Source: Sphingobacteriales bacterium 16-39-50
Lineage (GTDB): Bacteria; Bacteroidota; Bacteroidia; Sphingobacteriales; Sphingobacteriaceae
DNA: 64,000 nucleotides
Assembly (NCBI GenBank): GCA_002257025.1
Contig: NCHA01000005.1
Span: forward strand, 124,001-188,000
Direction: 5' to 3'
Part shown: positions 53,120 to 62,240 of the stretch, in pieces
Position numbering within the stretch: position 1 is the first letter of the stretch
How the letters are laid out: each line of letters opens with the position of its first letter
Translations under genes and position numbers: made by a program
The notes under the pieces: model-generated
What the model saw: only the letters and a program-made list of their open reading frames with translations
What the model was told of the DNA's origin: nothing
Database searches by the model: none

Positions 53120-54634
53120 TCAATAGGTATACACCGTTTTGATCTTAAATAAATGCTCTCCATTTAAATAATTTTTAAAGCTTCTTATTAATTCTTTTGG
53201 ATAGCCTTCATCATCATAGCTGTACTCAAATTTATAAGGTTCTGCTGAGGGAATACTTCCTGAATATGTTTTCTTCTGATTCACCAGGTTATTCTTAGTC
53301 AAATTCGAAAGAAAGATATTCGGTATATTCATGTGTGCTAAAGGGTTGATATTAAAATCATATTGATATAATCCACTTTCGCCCCCTCCCGGACTGCTGG
53401 CAGAGTCTTCTGTTCTGTTACCTCCAATGACTTTTTGAATGTAATCCATAGTATTCCCATTTGAGAAGGTATACTTAAAGTTAATTCGGGCATAGCCTGG
53501 AAGGAACTGATACTCAACCTGAGCATTGGTTACCTGATCATAATTCACTTCTTTCATCTTTATGATCTTTGTGCCTTCTGTATTGTAAGTTAACTCAAGA
53601 TAACCTACCTGACTACCCTGGTCATTGATATAATTAATCTTACTGAGCTTATTATTTGTATAAACATAAACTTTAGACCATGCTAAGCGCAGGTCACTAA
53701 ACTGCGGAAGTTTGTCGTAATATTCAATTTTATTAAGATTACCGTTTGGATCATAGCTGTATATTGTTTTACCGGATGGCATATATCCCGCCTGGGTGAA
53801 GGTAAATTGCTCTTCAAGCCTCAATTTTTTTGGAGACTTAGCTCCTCCCAAAGTATAAACAGCAGTTTCACTGATCTGGTCTTTATTGAGGGTCATCTCA
53901 TCTGAAACTCCCCATTTGCTTAATTTAAACTGATATTTTATCCCCGATTTTGGCAAAAAAACCTCATTTACTCCTCCCACAAGTAACGTATCTTTCTCAG
54001 TCAATACCCCCTTTGAATCCCAGCTGATAAGCTTGAATAATGCGGGAATATTATCGTAAACAATATCCCCTATCCTGATTACAGTCTGAAGTTTTACCTT
54101 AATAAATTTATTCTCATCAATGCTTTGAACTTTAAATTCTGCTGCCTGATAGCCAAAATTCTCTGCATTATCATCATTCAGCACTTTCGTAACTTCAACA
54201 GGAAGGTCAAAAATATCAGCATTTTCGAGTTTAAAAATGATGTTCAAAGGCTTTTTAACTTCTGAAGCTTTAGCAGAATTGGCCTTTGGCGCTGCAAATT
54301 GGGTGAAGCTATCCCCATTAGTGATTATAAAACTGCTTATTTTATAATTTCCAGCATCAAGTTTAATTTTCTCTGTGACATACTTACCATTGAAGCTGAT
54401 GAGCAGTTTTTTATTGCTTAGGACATCTTCGTCCTTATCATTTTTAAGAGTTACGAATGCAAATAAATCAGAAGTGTCATAAGCAGAACCAACAGGAAGT
54501 GAATCCAGCATGATTCTAAATGTATTCATCTCCAGCGGAGCCGGTAACTGCAAGCTACTCTCCTCTTTTACACAGGAACTTAAGCCGCTTACAAGAATTA
54601 AAAGGTAAAAAAATTTAAAATTTATTGATTTCAT
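53120..54634 (-). CDS. Putative lipoprotein, beta-rich, unknown function
   Basis: A protein of about 504 residues if started at MKSINFKFFYLL; the longer form adds 13 residues ahead of an obvious lipoprotein signal and is rejected. The lipobox is VSGLSSC, with C21 as the lipidated residue. The rest is exported, with strand-rich text and YD-type segments (YSYDPNGNLNKIEYYD, LTYNTEGTKIIKM, YSYDDEGYPKELIRSF) that recall weak YD/RHS-like repeats. An FTQF-containing N-terminal third may be a separate immunoglobulin-like domain. Function unknown; probably surface-exposed or periplasmic. Confidence 0.75.
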   Translation of the reverse strand: MKSINFKFFYLLILVSGLSSCVKEESSLQLPAPLEMNTFRIMLDSLPVGSAYDTSDLFAFVTLKNDKDEDVLSNKKLLISFNGKYVTEKIKLDAGNYKISSFIITNGDSFTQFAAPKANSAKASEVKKPLNIIFKLENADIFDLPVEVTKVLNDDNAENFGYQAAEFKVQSIDENKFIKVKLQTVIRIGDIVYDNIPALFKLISWDSKGVLTEKDTLLVGGVNEVFLPKSGIKYQFKLSKWGVSDEMTLNKDQISETAVYTLGGAKSPKKLRLEEQFTFTQAGYMPSGKTIYSYDPNGNLNKIEYYDKLPQFSDLRLAWSKVYVYTNNKLSKINYINDQGSQVGYLELTYNTEGTKIIKMKEVNYDQVTNAQVEYQFLPGYARINFKYTFSNGNTMDYIQKVIGGNRTEDSASSPGGGESGLYQYDFNINPLAHMNIPNIFLSNLTKNNLVNQKKTYSGSIPSAEPYKFEYSYDDEGYPKELIRSFKNYLNGEHLFKIKTVYTY

Positions 54635-54768
54635 TTGATTGATATTATACCATAAGCCGCAGATTTCAGTCAATAGAATTCCTGCACCGGATGGTGTTTG
54701 TTAAAAATAGATGATTTGTTAATTGAGACCGGATATGAAATATTCCGGCAAGCCGGATCCGGTAGATT

Positions 54769-55419
54769 TTAATTCTTCACATACACCGGCAATTTTCTCG
54801 CTCTTAACTTTCGCTCAGAGCTGATTCTCGCAATTGCCTCTGATTTTGAAGAATGGTATAAAGAAAGACTCATATCATTCTCACTGGCTCGTGCCCGGGG
54901 TACATAAACTGGTCCTGAGCCACTGCTTATTACATCACGCAAAACAGAAACACCTACATTAATACCGGCTGCAGCCGCTTCAGACATTATGCGGTTATTC
55001 TTTACCCTTGTACGGATGAGCATATCTGCACCCAGAATCTTTGCTAATTCGGCAGATGACAGCTTCCAGGAATCTTTTATCGAAATTCCATTCTCCTGAA
55101 GTTTACTGTTGATTAAACGATAATCCATCAGCTTTACACTCCATTTATTTCGCAGGTCACTGCTTGTAGCACGGAATAAAAGATCATCATAAATAGATTC
55201 CTGAATTTTGCTACTCTCCTCAATTTCCATTTTGGAAACACGATCCGGTCCCCAATTCTTTGGCAAATTGCCGGTAAATATTACTTCAGCAGGAAGTACC
55301 GCTAAAACCTGAGTACCCGGTTCCGGCTTTGAAAAAAATGCTTTGTCTTTATAGACTTTTGAACTACATGAGGCCAAAAGTAAGAGGCCTGGTAAAAATA
55401 ATTTAATAAAATGTTTCAT
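54769..55419 (-). CDS. Putative lipoprotein, unknown function
   Basis: A 216-residue protein with a clear lipoprotein signal (LPGLLLLASCSSK; C18 lipidated). The mature part has LAVLPAEVIFTGNLPKNWGPDRV, a segment resembling proteins that report or assemble envelope components, then SSAELAKILGADMLIRTRVKNNRI and an Ala/Gly-rich hydrophobic stretch (AAAAGINVGVSVL). It recalls the GNA1162/LPP20-like beta-alpha folds of outer-membrane lipoproteins, a loose impression only. It has its own spacing to the other lipoprotein gene (134 bases). Confidence 0.7.
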   Translation of the reverse strand: MKHFIKLFLPGLLLLASCSSKVYKDKAFFSKPEPGTQVLAVLPAEVIFTGNLPKNWGPDRVSKMEIEESSKIQESIYDDLLFRATSSDLRNKWSVKLMDYRLINSKLQENGISIKDSWKLSSAELAKILGADMLIRTRVKNNRIMSEAAAAGINVGVSVLRDVISSGSGPVYVPRARASENDMSLSLYHSSKSEAIARISSERKLRARKLPVYVKN

Positions 55420-55652
55420 CTTATGATACTGTTGTTTTAAGCCCCAATCTTCTTGAATTCTGCATGCTCAACATTCCGGAATATTGAACAATACTTGCAA
55501 CACATGGCAGGCTATCCCGATTGTCACATTTATATAGACGTTATGTAATCTCTTTTCGTTACAGGCTGTTTGAAAAAAACTCAAAACATTTCCTTTTTAG
55601 CAAAAAACCGAACATTAATAGAGTTTAAGTTCAAAATAACTAAATTCGCCTA

Positions 55653-57038
55653 ATGAGTAAGTTAGCCACCGATTTCATCCATACCTCAGATTCAAAGGCC
55701 TTTGATCTGGATCATCGCCGTATCATAAATTATAATATTGGTAAATATCATGTAGCTGTTGAACGGGGATTGTCAAAACTTGCCAATCTTGAAAATTCAA
55801 AACGAAAAGCCCATACCATAAAATGGAAGGTGATGGAAAATCTTGACAAACTTCTTCCAGAGTTTGAGTCAAATTTCCAGAGAAAAGGAGGCAAAGTGAT
55901 TTGGGCGAATGATATAGAAGAGGCTCAGAATGAAATCCTTCAGATTATCAAAAAAGCCGGGGCAAAAACGGTCATCAAATCCAAATCAATGGCTACCGAA
56001 GAAATTCACCTAAATGAATTTCTTGAAAAAAATCATATTGAGGCTTTGGAAAGTGATCTTGGTGAGTACATTGTTCAACTATTGGGTCAGAAGCCCTATC
56101 ATATTGTTACTCCTGCAATGCATCTGAGCAAGGAGGATATCGCAAAATTATTCAATGAAAAATTCGGAACTCCGATAGATTCTACTCCCGAACAGCTCAC
56201 CATGAAAGCCCGGGAGCTATTGAGGGAAAAATACACTTCATATGATATTGGTATTACCGGAGGAAATTTTCTGATTGCCGATAGCGGCAGCATTGCACTC
56301 ACAGAAAATGAAGGAAATGCTAGGTTAACAACCACTTTCCCAAAAATCCATATCGCAATAGTGGGTATTGAAAAGGTAATTCCGACTATGAATGATCTGG
56401 ATCTGTTTTGGCCAATACTTTCAAGTCATGGTACCGGGCAAAATCTGACTGTTTACAATACGATTTTGGGTGGTCCTAGACAAGGGAATGAAAGTGACGG
56501 ACCGGAGGAAATGTATGTAATCTTACTGGACAACGGCCGGACTAATCTGCTTGCCCAGAAAGAGCAACGCCAGGCACTTTACTGCATACGATGCGGTGCT
56601 TGCCTTAATGCATGTCCTGTTTATAAAAATATTGGCGGCCATACCTATGAAACAACCTACAGCGGCCCGATTGGCTCAATCATCACCCCGCACATGGCCG
56701 GAATGAAAGAATTCAAGCATTTAAGTTATGCATCAAGTCTCTGTGGAAAATGTACAGAAGTTTGTCCGGTCAAGATAGATATCCATAAAATGCTATTATT
56801 GAACAGAAGGGATTCTGTTCAGCAGGGATTAAGTCCGTTTTCAGAAAATATGGGATGGAAAGGATGGAAAACGGGCATGTTGAAGCGCAAAACGATGGAT
56901 ATGTTCGGAGGCAAATTCAAAAATTTAATGCTCCGGACTTTCTTTAAGAAAAGCTGGGGTAAACACCGTGAACTTCCAAAAGTTGCTGAAAAATCATTCA
57001 GTAAGCAGTGGAAAGAGAAAGATAAACTGGTTGGTTAG
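55653..57038 (+). CDS. lutB: LutB-like iron-sulfur lactate-utilisation protein
   Basis: A 461-residue protein of the LutB/LldF type. The N-terminal LUD domain contains VIKSKSMATEEIHLNEFLE, GGNFLIADSGSIALTENEGNARL and SSHGTGQNLT. Two 4Fe-4S motifs follow: C311, C314, C317 and C321 in CIRCGACLNACP, and C364, C367 and C371 in CGKCTEVCP. LutABC oxidises L-lactate to pyruvate; here lutA and lutC are not adjacent, so they may lie elsewhere. The stop codon is created inside a dispersed repeat. Confidence 0.92.
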   Translation: MSKLATDFIHTSDSKAFDLDHRRIINYNIGKYHVAVERGLSKLANLENSKRKAHTIKWKVMENLDKLLPEFESNFQRKGGKVIWANDIEEAQNEILQIIKKAGAKTVIKSKSMATEEIHLNEFLEKNHIEALESDLGEYIVQLLGQKPYHIVTPAMHLSKEDIAKLFNEKFGTPIDSTPEQLTMKARELLREKYTSYDIGITGGNFLIADSGSIALTENEGNARLTTTFPKIHIAIVGIEKVIPTMNDLDLFWPILSSHGTGQNLTVYNTILGGPRQGNESDGPEEMYVILLDNGRTNLLAQKEQRQALYCIRCGACLNACPVYKNIGGHTYETTYSGPIGSIITPHMAGMKEFKHLSYASSLCGKCTEVCPVKIDIHKMLLLNRRDSVQQGLSPFSENMGWKGWKTGMLKRKTMDMFGGKFKNLMLRTFFKKSWGKHRELPKVAEKSFSKQWKEKDKLVG

Positions 57039-57061
57039 TTGTTAGTTGGTTAGTTGGTTGG
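57029..57061. repeat. Third copy of the TTGGTTAGTTG repeat, overlapping the lutB stop
   Basis: The stretch shares 21 consecutive bases (57031-57051) with the left arm of the inverted repeat flanking the S23-type gene. The TAG stop of lutB is part of the repeat, as is the TAG of metH at the other site. No S23-type gene and no inverted partner are found nearby. Confidence 0.75.
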
Positions 57062-57253
57062 ATAAATCCTACTAAATTTCAAATTAGTACTATTTGTCTT
57101 GATTCCTGGCTCTTGATACTTGATACTTGAAGAGTTATCTGTTACCTGTTATTTGGCATTAATCCTTGTTTTCAAATGAGTAGTATCAGTCCTATTTCCC
57201 ATTTCCCATTTCCTATTCCCTATTTCCCACCCGATAGCTATCGGATCCCCATC
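57062..57253. repeat. Repeat-rich spacer after lutB
   Basis: Contains TTGATACTTGATACTTGAAG (57110-57129 region), a TTATTTGGC...TAATCCTTGT element shared with 60826-60848, tandem TATTTCCCATTTCCC words and the palindrome CCGATAGCTATCGG. No gene is visible. Confidence 0.6.
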
Positions 57254-58189
57254 TCACGCACACTCCACCGTCGTTCTATTTGATATCACCAGCCATCTGC
57301 CTGTACTACCAACCTGAGGGACATTGACATTTGATGTCCTTCGATATTCACTCGGTGTCATATTCTTGATCTTCCTGAATTGTCTGTTAAAATTGGCCAG
57401 GTTATTAAAGCCACATTTGTAGGCAATTTCAACCACATTCTCATCAAGCTCCGCTAATAACTTGCAGGCATGTCCAACTCTAACCTTATTCAAATACTCA
57501 ACAAAAGTAACCCTGTAATGTTCTTTGAAATAGTTGCAAAAGGTACTGACTGCCATATTTGCAACTGAGGCAACCTCATTTAGGGTAATATCGTGATCAA
57601 AATTTCTCAGTATATAGGCATTAACTTTACTGAACTTATCCGAACAATCCAAAAGTCCATGTTTCAGATATCCGGGACTTGCCAGAAGCTCATATTCATT
57701 ACTTGCACAAAGAATATCAAATATTGACAGCAAGGAAGCAAGCCGCTGGATTCCACTCATTGTCTGCATATCCTGCATCAAAGCAGCAATTTTGTCCCTT
57801 GTTTTTCCTCTTATTACCATCCCATGTTTGGACAGTTTTAAAAGATTGTTAATAGGCTCTATTTCGGGGAGATTATAAAATTCTTTTCCCAAAAAATTCT
57901 CAACGAAATGTATAACAGTTGCCTCTGCAGTTAAATTAGCCTTTCCTTTAAAATATTGCGGATCATTGGTCCAAAGATGCGGCAGTGATGGGCCCATTAA
58001 TACAAGATCACCTTCCATAAAATATCCTATATGATCTCCAACCTGGCGCACACCGGTACTTTTATTGACTAAGACCAATTCATATTCCGAGTGATAATGC
58101 CAGGGACAAGGGAAAAACGGCCCTTCTTCCTTGAAAATTATGAACGATTTATCTAACTCTAGCGGGATGTGATACTGTAAAGCTTTCAT
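57254..58189 (-). CDS. AraC-family transcriptional regulator
   Basis: A 311-residue regulator. The N-terminal cupin-like part (PCPWHYHSEYELVLVNKSTGVRQVGDHIGYFMEGDLVLMGPSLPHLW) binds a small effector. The C-terminal AraC double helix-turn-helix is clear: ITLNEVASVANMAVSTFCNYFKEHYRVTFVEYLNKVRVGHA, then ENVVEIAYKCGFNNLANFNRQFRKIKNMTPSEYRR. It is divergent from the transporter/oxidoreductase pair across a 340-base AT-rich gap and is the probable regulator of these, perhaps also of the minus-strand cluster near the window end. Confidence 0.9.
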   Translation of the reverse strand: MKALQYHIPLELDKSFIIFKEEGPFFPCPWHYHSEYELVLVNKSTGVRQVGDHIGYFMEGDLVLMGPSLPHLWTNDPQYFKGKANLTAEATVIHFVENFLGKEFYNLPEIEPINNLLKLSKHGMVIRGKTRDKIAALMQDMQTMSGIQRLASLLSIFDILCASNEYELLASPGYLKHGLLDCSDKFSKVNAYILRNFDHDITLNEVASVANMAVSTFCNYFKEHYRVTFVEYLNKVRVGHACKLLAELDENVVEIAYKCGFNNLANFNRQFRKIKNMTPSEYRRTSNVNVPQVGSTGRWLVISNRTTVECA

Positions 58190-58528
58190 GATAAAATCTG
58201 TTAAATGACCTAAACTAATTTAAACTATAAAATCAATAGAAATTGAATTTATAGAAAATAGTATCATAATTGTAAATAAAAGTAGCAGAAAAATGCCCTC
58301 AGGTAAGATAGTTTTGATAAATAGTCGCAGAGATAATACTTTATTATTGAAAATTCCTGATTAAGAAAAAGGCTTTTGTTCAATAATTATTAATCAGGAA
58401 TAAATTTATCAGTTAGAATTTATAATGTCTTTAAGTTTAATGATAAATGTTATTTTAGTTAACGAATAAATTAATTAATTCCTGTTTAAAGAGAAACCTA
58501 TAATTAAACATCAAAATAAAAAACCACT
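58190..58528. promoter_or_regulatory. Divergent AT-rich control region with 11-bp inverted repeat
   Basis: A 339-base gap, very AT-rich. TTCCTGATTAA at 58354-58364 is the exact reverse complement of TTAATCAGGAA at 58390-58400, 36 bases centre to centre, a spacing (about three and a half helical turns) that could suit paired binding sites of the AraC-type regulator. No gene or clear promoter box is seen. Confidence 0.35.
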
Positions 58529-59761
58529 ATGCAAGCACAACTCAAAACCAAACTAGCATTTTTTATGTTTCTGCAATATTTCATCTGGGGCTCCTGGTAT
58601 GTCAGTATGGGAACATACCTAAGCAAGACGCTTCAATTTGAGGGAGCGCAGATTGGACTAGCCTATGGTGCCTTTGCTATCGGAGCAATGATTGCCCCAT
58701 TCCTTGTTGGATTACTTGCTGACCGCTATTTTGCATCTGAGAAACTTCTGGCATTCCTTGGAATTACCGGAGGATTGATGTTGTTTGCTCTTCCGATGAT
58801 GACAACATTCAGCTCGTTCTATCCGATGCTGATTATTTATTGCTGTACTTTTGTACCTACCCTGGCTCTTGGAAATTCCCTTTCACTCCGTCATCTGGAT
58901 AACCAAAAGCGGGATTTCCCATTGGTAAAAACCCTTTCATCAATCGGCTGGATCGCTGCCGGTATAACCCTTAGTGTGGTATTCAAAGGTGAGCAGTCAG
59001 CTGTTCAATTTTATGTTGCCGGAACAACTTCAATTATTTTCGGGCTATTCTCTCTTACTTTACCACATACTCCACCAATGAAGACAGGCAAGGATGTTAG
59101 TATGAGCGAAATTTTAGGTCTTGATGCATTGGCTTTACTTAAAAAGCCATCTTTCGCCATATTCATTCTATGTATGTTCCTGATCTGTATCCCACTCTAT
59201 TTTTACTTTGTGAACATGAACCAGTATGTGACCGAGTTAGGATGGGAGTTTAGTGCCGCTAAAATGTCATTGGCTCAGGTTTCAGACGTTTTATTCCTGA
59301 TTCTGCTGCCAGTAATGTTAAGCAGATTGGGTTATAAAAAGACCATTTTCATCGGTATTCTGGCATGGGCAGCACGTTATTTCCTTTTAGCAGGCAGTGT
59401 TGACTCAGTTTCAATGCAAACCATGATGGTCTTTGGTGCAATTTTATTACATGGTGTTTGCTATGACTTTCTGTTCATTGCAGGACAGCTTTATGTTGAT
59501 GAAGAAGCCAATGAAAGGATGCGCGGTGCCGCTCAGGGACTAATTGCATTCATTCTTTGGGGTGTAGGAGCCTTTGTTGGGACAAACCTGGCAGGAATTT
59601 CACAGCAAGCCAATACCCTTGCCGAACCGATTGGGAATATAGCCCATGACTGGAGCAGTATTTGGATCTATCCGGCATGGGGATCTGTTGCTGTACTTGT
59701 AGTCTTTGTTATTTTCTTCAGGGAGCCTAAGAAAGTTGCGAAGGAAATAGGGAATCCGTAA
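58529..59761 (+). CDS. MFS nucleoside permease-like transporter
   Basis: A 410-residue membrane protein with about twelve helices, matching the nucleoside:H+ symporter branch of the MFS (NupG/XapB type). The N-terminal TKLAFFMFLQYFIWGSWYVSMGTYL with LAYGAFAIGAMIAPFLVGLLADRYFASEKLLA is diagnostic. In Bacteroidota many members sit beside sugar or sugar-alcohol catabolic genes, so the substrate is not certainly a nucleoside. The Gfo/Idh gene starts 21 bases after its stop, suggesting uptake and oxidation of one compound. Confidence 0.88.
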   Translation: MQAQLKTKLAFFMFLQYFIWGSWYVSMGTYLSKTLQFEGAQIGLAYGAFAIGAMIAPFLVGLLADRYFASEKLLAFLGITGGLMLFALPMMTTFSSFYPMLIIYCCTFVPTLALGNSLSLRHLDNQKRDFPLVKTLSSIGWIAAGITLSVVFKGEQSAVQFYVAGTTSIIFGLFSLTLPHTPPMKTGKDVSMSEILGLDALALLKKPSFAIFILCMFLICIPLYFYFVNMNQYVTELGWEFSAAKMSLAQVSDVLFLILLPVMLSRLGYKKTIFIGILAWAARYFLLAGSVDSVSMQTMMVFGAILLHGVCYDFLFIAGQLYVDEEANERMRGAAQGLIAFILWGVGAFVGTNLAGISQQANTLAEPIGNIAHDWSSIWIYPAWGSVAVLVVFVIFFREPKKVAKEIGNP

Positions 59762-59786
59762 TTCGTAATTAATAATTCGTAATTGA
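59755..59786. repeat. TAATTCGTAATT repeat spanning the start of the oxidoreductase gene
   Basis: Three copies of TAATTCG or its reverse complement lie between the transporter stop and the next coding sequence. The last copy supplies an in-frame stop TAA and then the TTG start codon of the oxidoreductase. Confidence 0.65.
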
Positions 59787-60775
59787 AAACTAAAGTTCGC
59801 TGGGGCATACTTAGCACTGCAAAGATCGGGGTAGTAAAAGTCATACCTGCCATGCAGCAGGGTAAATACTGCGAAATTACTGCTATTTCCTCCCGGGATA
59901 TGAATGAGGCAAAGAGAGTAGCGACTTTGCTTGGAATTCCAAAAGCTTACGGTTCATACGAAGAACTATTATTTGACTCTGAGATTGACGCAGTCTATAT
60001 TCCTTTGCCTAATCATTTGCATGTTGAGTGGGCAATAAAGGCCATGGAGGCAGGTAAACATGTCCTCCTTGAAAAACCTGTCGGTCTCTCCAGTAAAGAA
60101 GCCGAAAAACTAATTGAGGCGTCAAAAGGGAAACCAGGATTAAAAGTCATGGAGGCCTTTATGTACCGGCATCATCCTCAATGGCAAAAAGCTAAAAAAC
60201 TGGTCGAAGAGGGAGCAATAGGCAAGCTGAAATCTATTCAGACTTTCTTCTCCTATTATAATACCGATCCAAATAACATCCGACATAATCCGGATTTTGG
60301 AGGAGGGGGCCTGATGGATATAGGTTGTTATTGCATTTCCCTGTCCCGGTTTATCTTCGCTGAGGAGCCCAAACGGGTCAATGGACTTGTCGAGTTCGAT
60401 CCGAAATTTAAAACAGACCGAATGGCCTCAGGAATCCTCGATTTCTCAAGTGGCACTTCAACTTTTACCTGTTCCACTCAAATAATGCCTTTTCAAAGGG
60501 TCAATATTTTTGGTGATACGGGTGGTATAGAAATAGAAATCCCTTTTAATGCCCCGCCGGATAAACCCACCAGGTTGTGGCTTCATACAGAAGAGAAAAA
60601 GGAGGAAATCACTTTTGACATCTGTGATCAGTATACGATTCAGGGAGATCTCTTCTCAAAAGCGATTCTTGATAATACAGAGGTACCCACTCCTCTTGAA
60701 GATGCGCTTAATAATATGCTGGTGATTGAGGGGGTTTTTAAGAGTTCTGAAAGAGGGGAGTGGATAAATTTGTGA
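59783..60775 (+). CDS. Gfo/Idh/MocA-family oxidoreductase
   Basis: A 330-residue NAD(P)-dependent sugar or polyol dehydrogenase. The Rossmann motif WGILSTAKIGVVKVIPAM (7-24) and the EKP motif (97-99) in HVLLEKPVG are present, with MEAFMYRHHPQ and FGGGGLMDIGCYCISLSRF. The start must be TTG: an in-frame stop precedes it and no ATG lies before the cofactor motif. It follows the MFS gene closely. Catalytic Lys of the EKP and the GGGxLxDxG text imply an active enzyme; the substrate is unknown. Confidence 0.9.
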   Translation: MKTKVRWGILSTAKIGVVKVIPAMQQGKYCEITAISSRDMNEAKRVATLLGIPKAYGSYEELLFDSEIDAVYIPLPNHLHVEWAIKAMEAGKHVLLEKPVGLSSKEAEKLIEASKGKPGLKVMEAFMYRHHPQWQKAKKLVEEGAIGKLKSIQTFFSYYNTDPNNIRHNPDFGGGGLMDIGCYCISLSRFIFAEEPKRVNGLVEFDPKFKTDRMASGILDFSSGTSTFTCSTQIMPFQRVNIFGDTGGIEIEIPFNAPPDKPTRLWLHTEEKKEEITFDICDQYTIQGDLFSKAILDNTEVPTPLEDALNNMLVIEGVFKSSERGEWINL

Positions 60776-60825
60776 GATTAAACCAGGCAAGAAATTACAG
60801 TGCTGCAATTGAAACCTGTAAAACA

Positions 60826-60848
60826 TGTTATTTGGCTCTAATCCTTGT
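60826..60848. repeat. Short dispersed element shared with the lutB spacer
   Basis: TGTTATTTGGC, two variable bases, then TAATCCTTGT: 21 of 23 positions are identical with 57147-57169, also located in a spacer between convergent or unrelated genes. Confidence 0.55.
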
Positions 60849-60851
60849 CTC

Positions 60852-62225
60852 TCAGTGATCGGAAATCTTGTTTATAACACTCAAAAGCTTCTCTCTTACA
60901 ATGGATTCAGAGTCTCTCTCCAGTTTACTTGTCCGGCATCTCCATGTTTCGTAACCACCACTCTCAATTTCATGTGCCGGAGGTACATATCCTACACAAC
61001 CGTTTGCAAGACCAATGGTAAAATAATTCTTCACCGGACTATTCTCCTTTAACCATAAACCCGTTTCAGCAAAAAATTCACCTGCCAGTGCACCAATGAC
61101 AACATTACCGATTTTAATACCCTGTATAGGTAGAACTTCGTTTTCTTCCCCCTCATACAATAGAACCTGCTCTCTTGCATATATCCTTCTCAGAGCATCA
61201 TTATCAACTATCTTGATAATTTCATAATCACTTTCCAGCACAATTTGAACAGCCTCTTTGAATTCTTGCACAGATGGCTTCCTGACCTTCAAATTCAATT
61301 CTTCATATTCAGCAGATATCAGAGGTTCATAATCCCATTTCAGATCGTTCAAACTGCCGACAAGTTTTTCTGCCAGATCCTTAGCAATCAATTTACTTTT
61401 CTCAAAATCTCCTTTAGGATATCGATTACTATTTACAAAGTCCCAAATATTAGCTTCACCACTTGTTCCATTGGACAATATCCCGACAAAATCATCTCCT
61501 GCATTTAAAATACTTTTAAGCTGTCTGGCAAATTCACCGAAATAATCAGCAGAGATTATACCTACCCCAAAATCTCCGACATAATGAAGTGAGTAATTGG
61601 CAAACAAACTGATCCATTGATCATTAGTGTCCTTTATCGCTAAATAACAAAGTTCTGTATCCATTTTGGCAACAGGGCCAATGATTTGTTCTTCAGCCCC
61701 GAAAGGATTAGTTTTAACCAGATCTGATTTACCTGTTACAGGATTGTAGGGTTCATAATCATCCTGCATAAAATATCGCCTGCATAAAATATGCTCAGGC
61801 ACATCAAGAGAGCCGAAAGCAATTTTTGCCGGCACCAGACTATTTAATGCCTCAACAACAGAGCGAATAATCAGTGCCGGCAATTTTCTTGTATAGGGAA
61901 GATCAGCAGCTCCAAGCAATAAATCACAAACAGCTCCCGCAGAATGAGCATGCGTACAACAGAATAGAAAATTTTTCTCAGGCAGACCAGTTCTTTCAAT
62001 AATTTCTCTGCGAATAGGCCTGAGAAAGTCATCCTGCATATAGCATATATCTACTGCAACCATAACAACCGTTTCCTCACCGCTTTTCAAAGCCAAGGCT
62101 TTAGAATACAAATTATCATGAATTGTATGAGCATAATGGGATATAAAATCGCCATTGATACGGGTACCCAGAGGAGGGGTAATATCTATGCATGATGCCC
62201 CTGCTAAAAACTGAATTGAAGTCAT
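60852..62225 (-). CDS. Neutral/alkaline ceramidase-like domain protein
   Basis: A 457-residue protein resembling the N-terminal catalytic domain of neutral/alkaline non-lysosomal ceramidase. FLAGASCIDITPPLGTRINGDF, ALALKSGEETVVMVAVD and NFLFCCTHAHSAGAV (metal-binding His) with FANYSLHYVG match. There is no signal peptide and the C-terminal immunoglobulin-like domain is missing, so it is probably intracellular and not a true ceramidase; many such single-domain members have unknown hydrolase activity. It is the last gene of a minus-strand unit with the M19 dipeptidase (15 bases apart). Confidence 0.82.
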   Translation of the reverse strand: MTSIQFLAGASCIDITPPLGTRINGDFISHYAHTIHDNLYSKALALKSGEETVVMVAVDICYMQDDFLRPIRREIIERTGLPEKNFLFCCTHAHSAGAVCDLLLGAADLPYTRKLPALIIRSVVEALNSLVPAKIAFGSLDVPEHILCRRYFMQDDYEPYNPVTGKSDLVKTNPFGAEEQIIGPVAKMDTELCYLAIKDTNDQWISLFANYSLHYVGDFGVGIISADYFGEFARQLKSILNAGDDFVGILSNGTSGEANIWDFVNSNRYPKGDFEKSKLIAKDLAEKLVGSLNDLKWDYEPLISAEYEELNLKVRKPSVQEFKEAVQIVLESDYEIIKIVDNDALRRIYAREQVLLYEGEENEVLPIQGIKIGNVVIGALAGEFFAETGLWLKENSPVKNYFTIGLANGCVGYVPPAHEIESGGYETWRCRTSKLERDSESIVREKLLSVINKISDH

Positions 62226-62240
62226 ACTAACTATTTTAAA

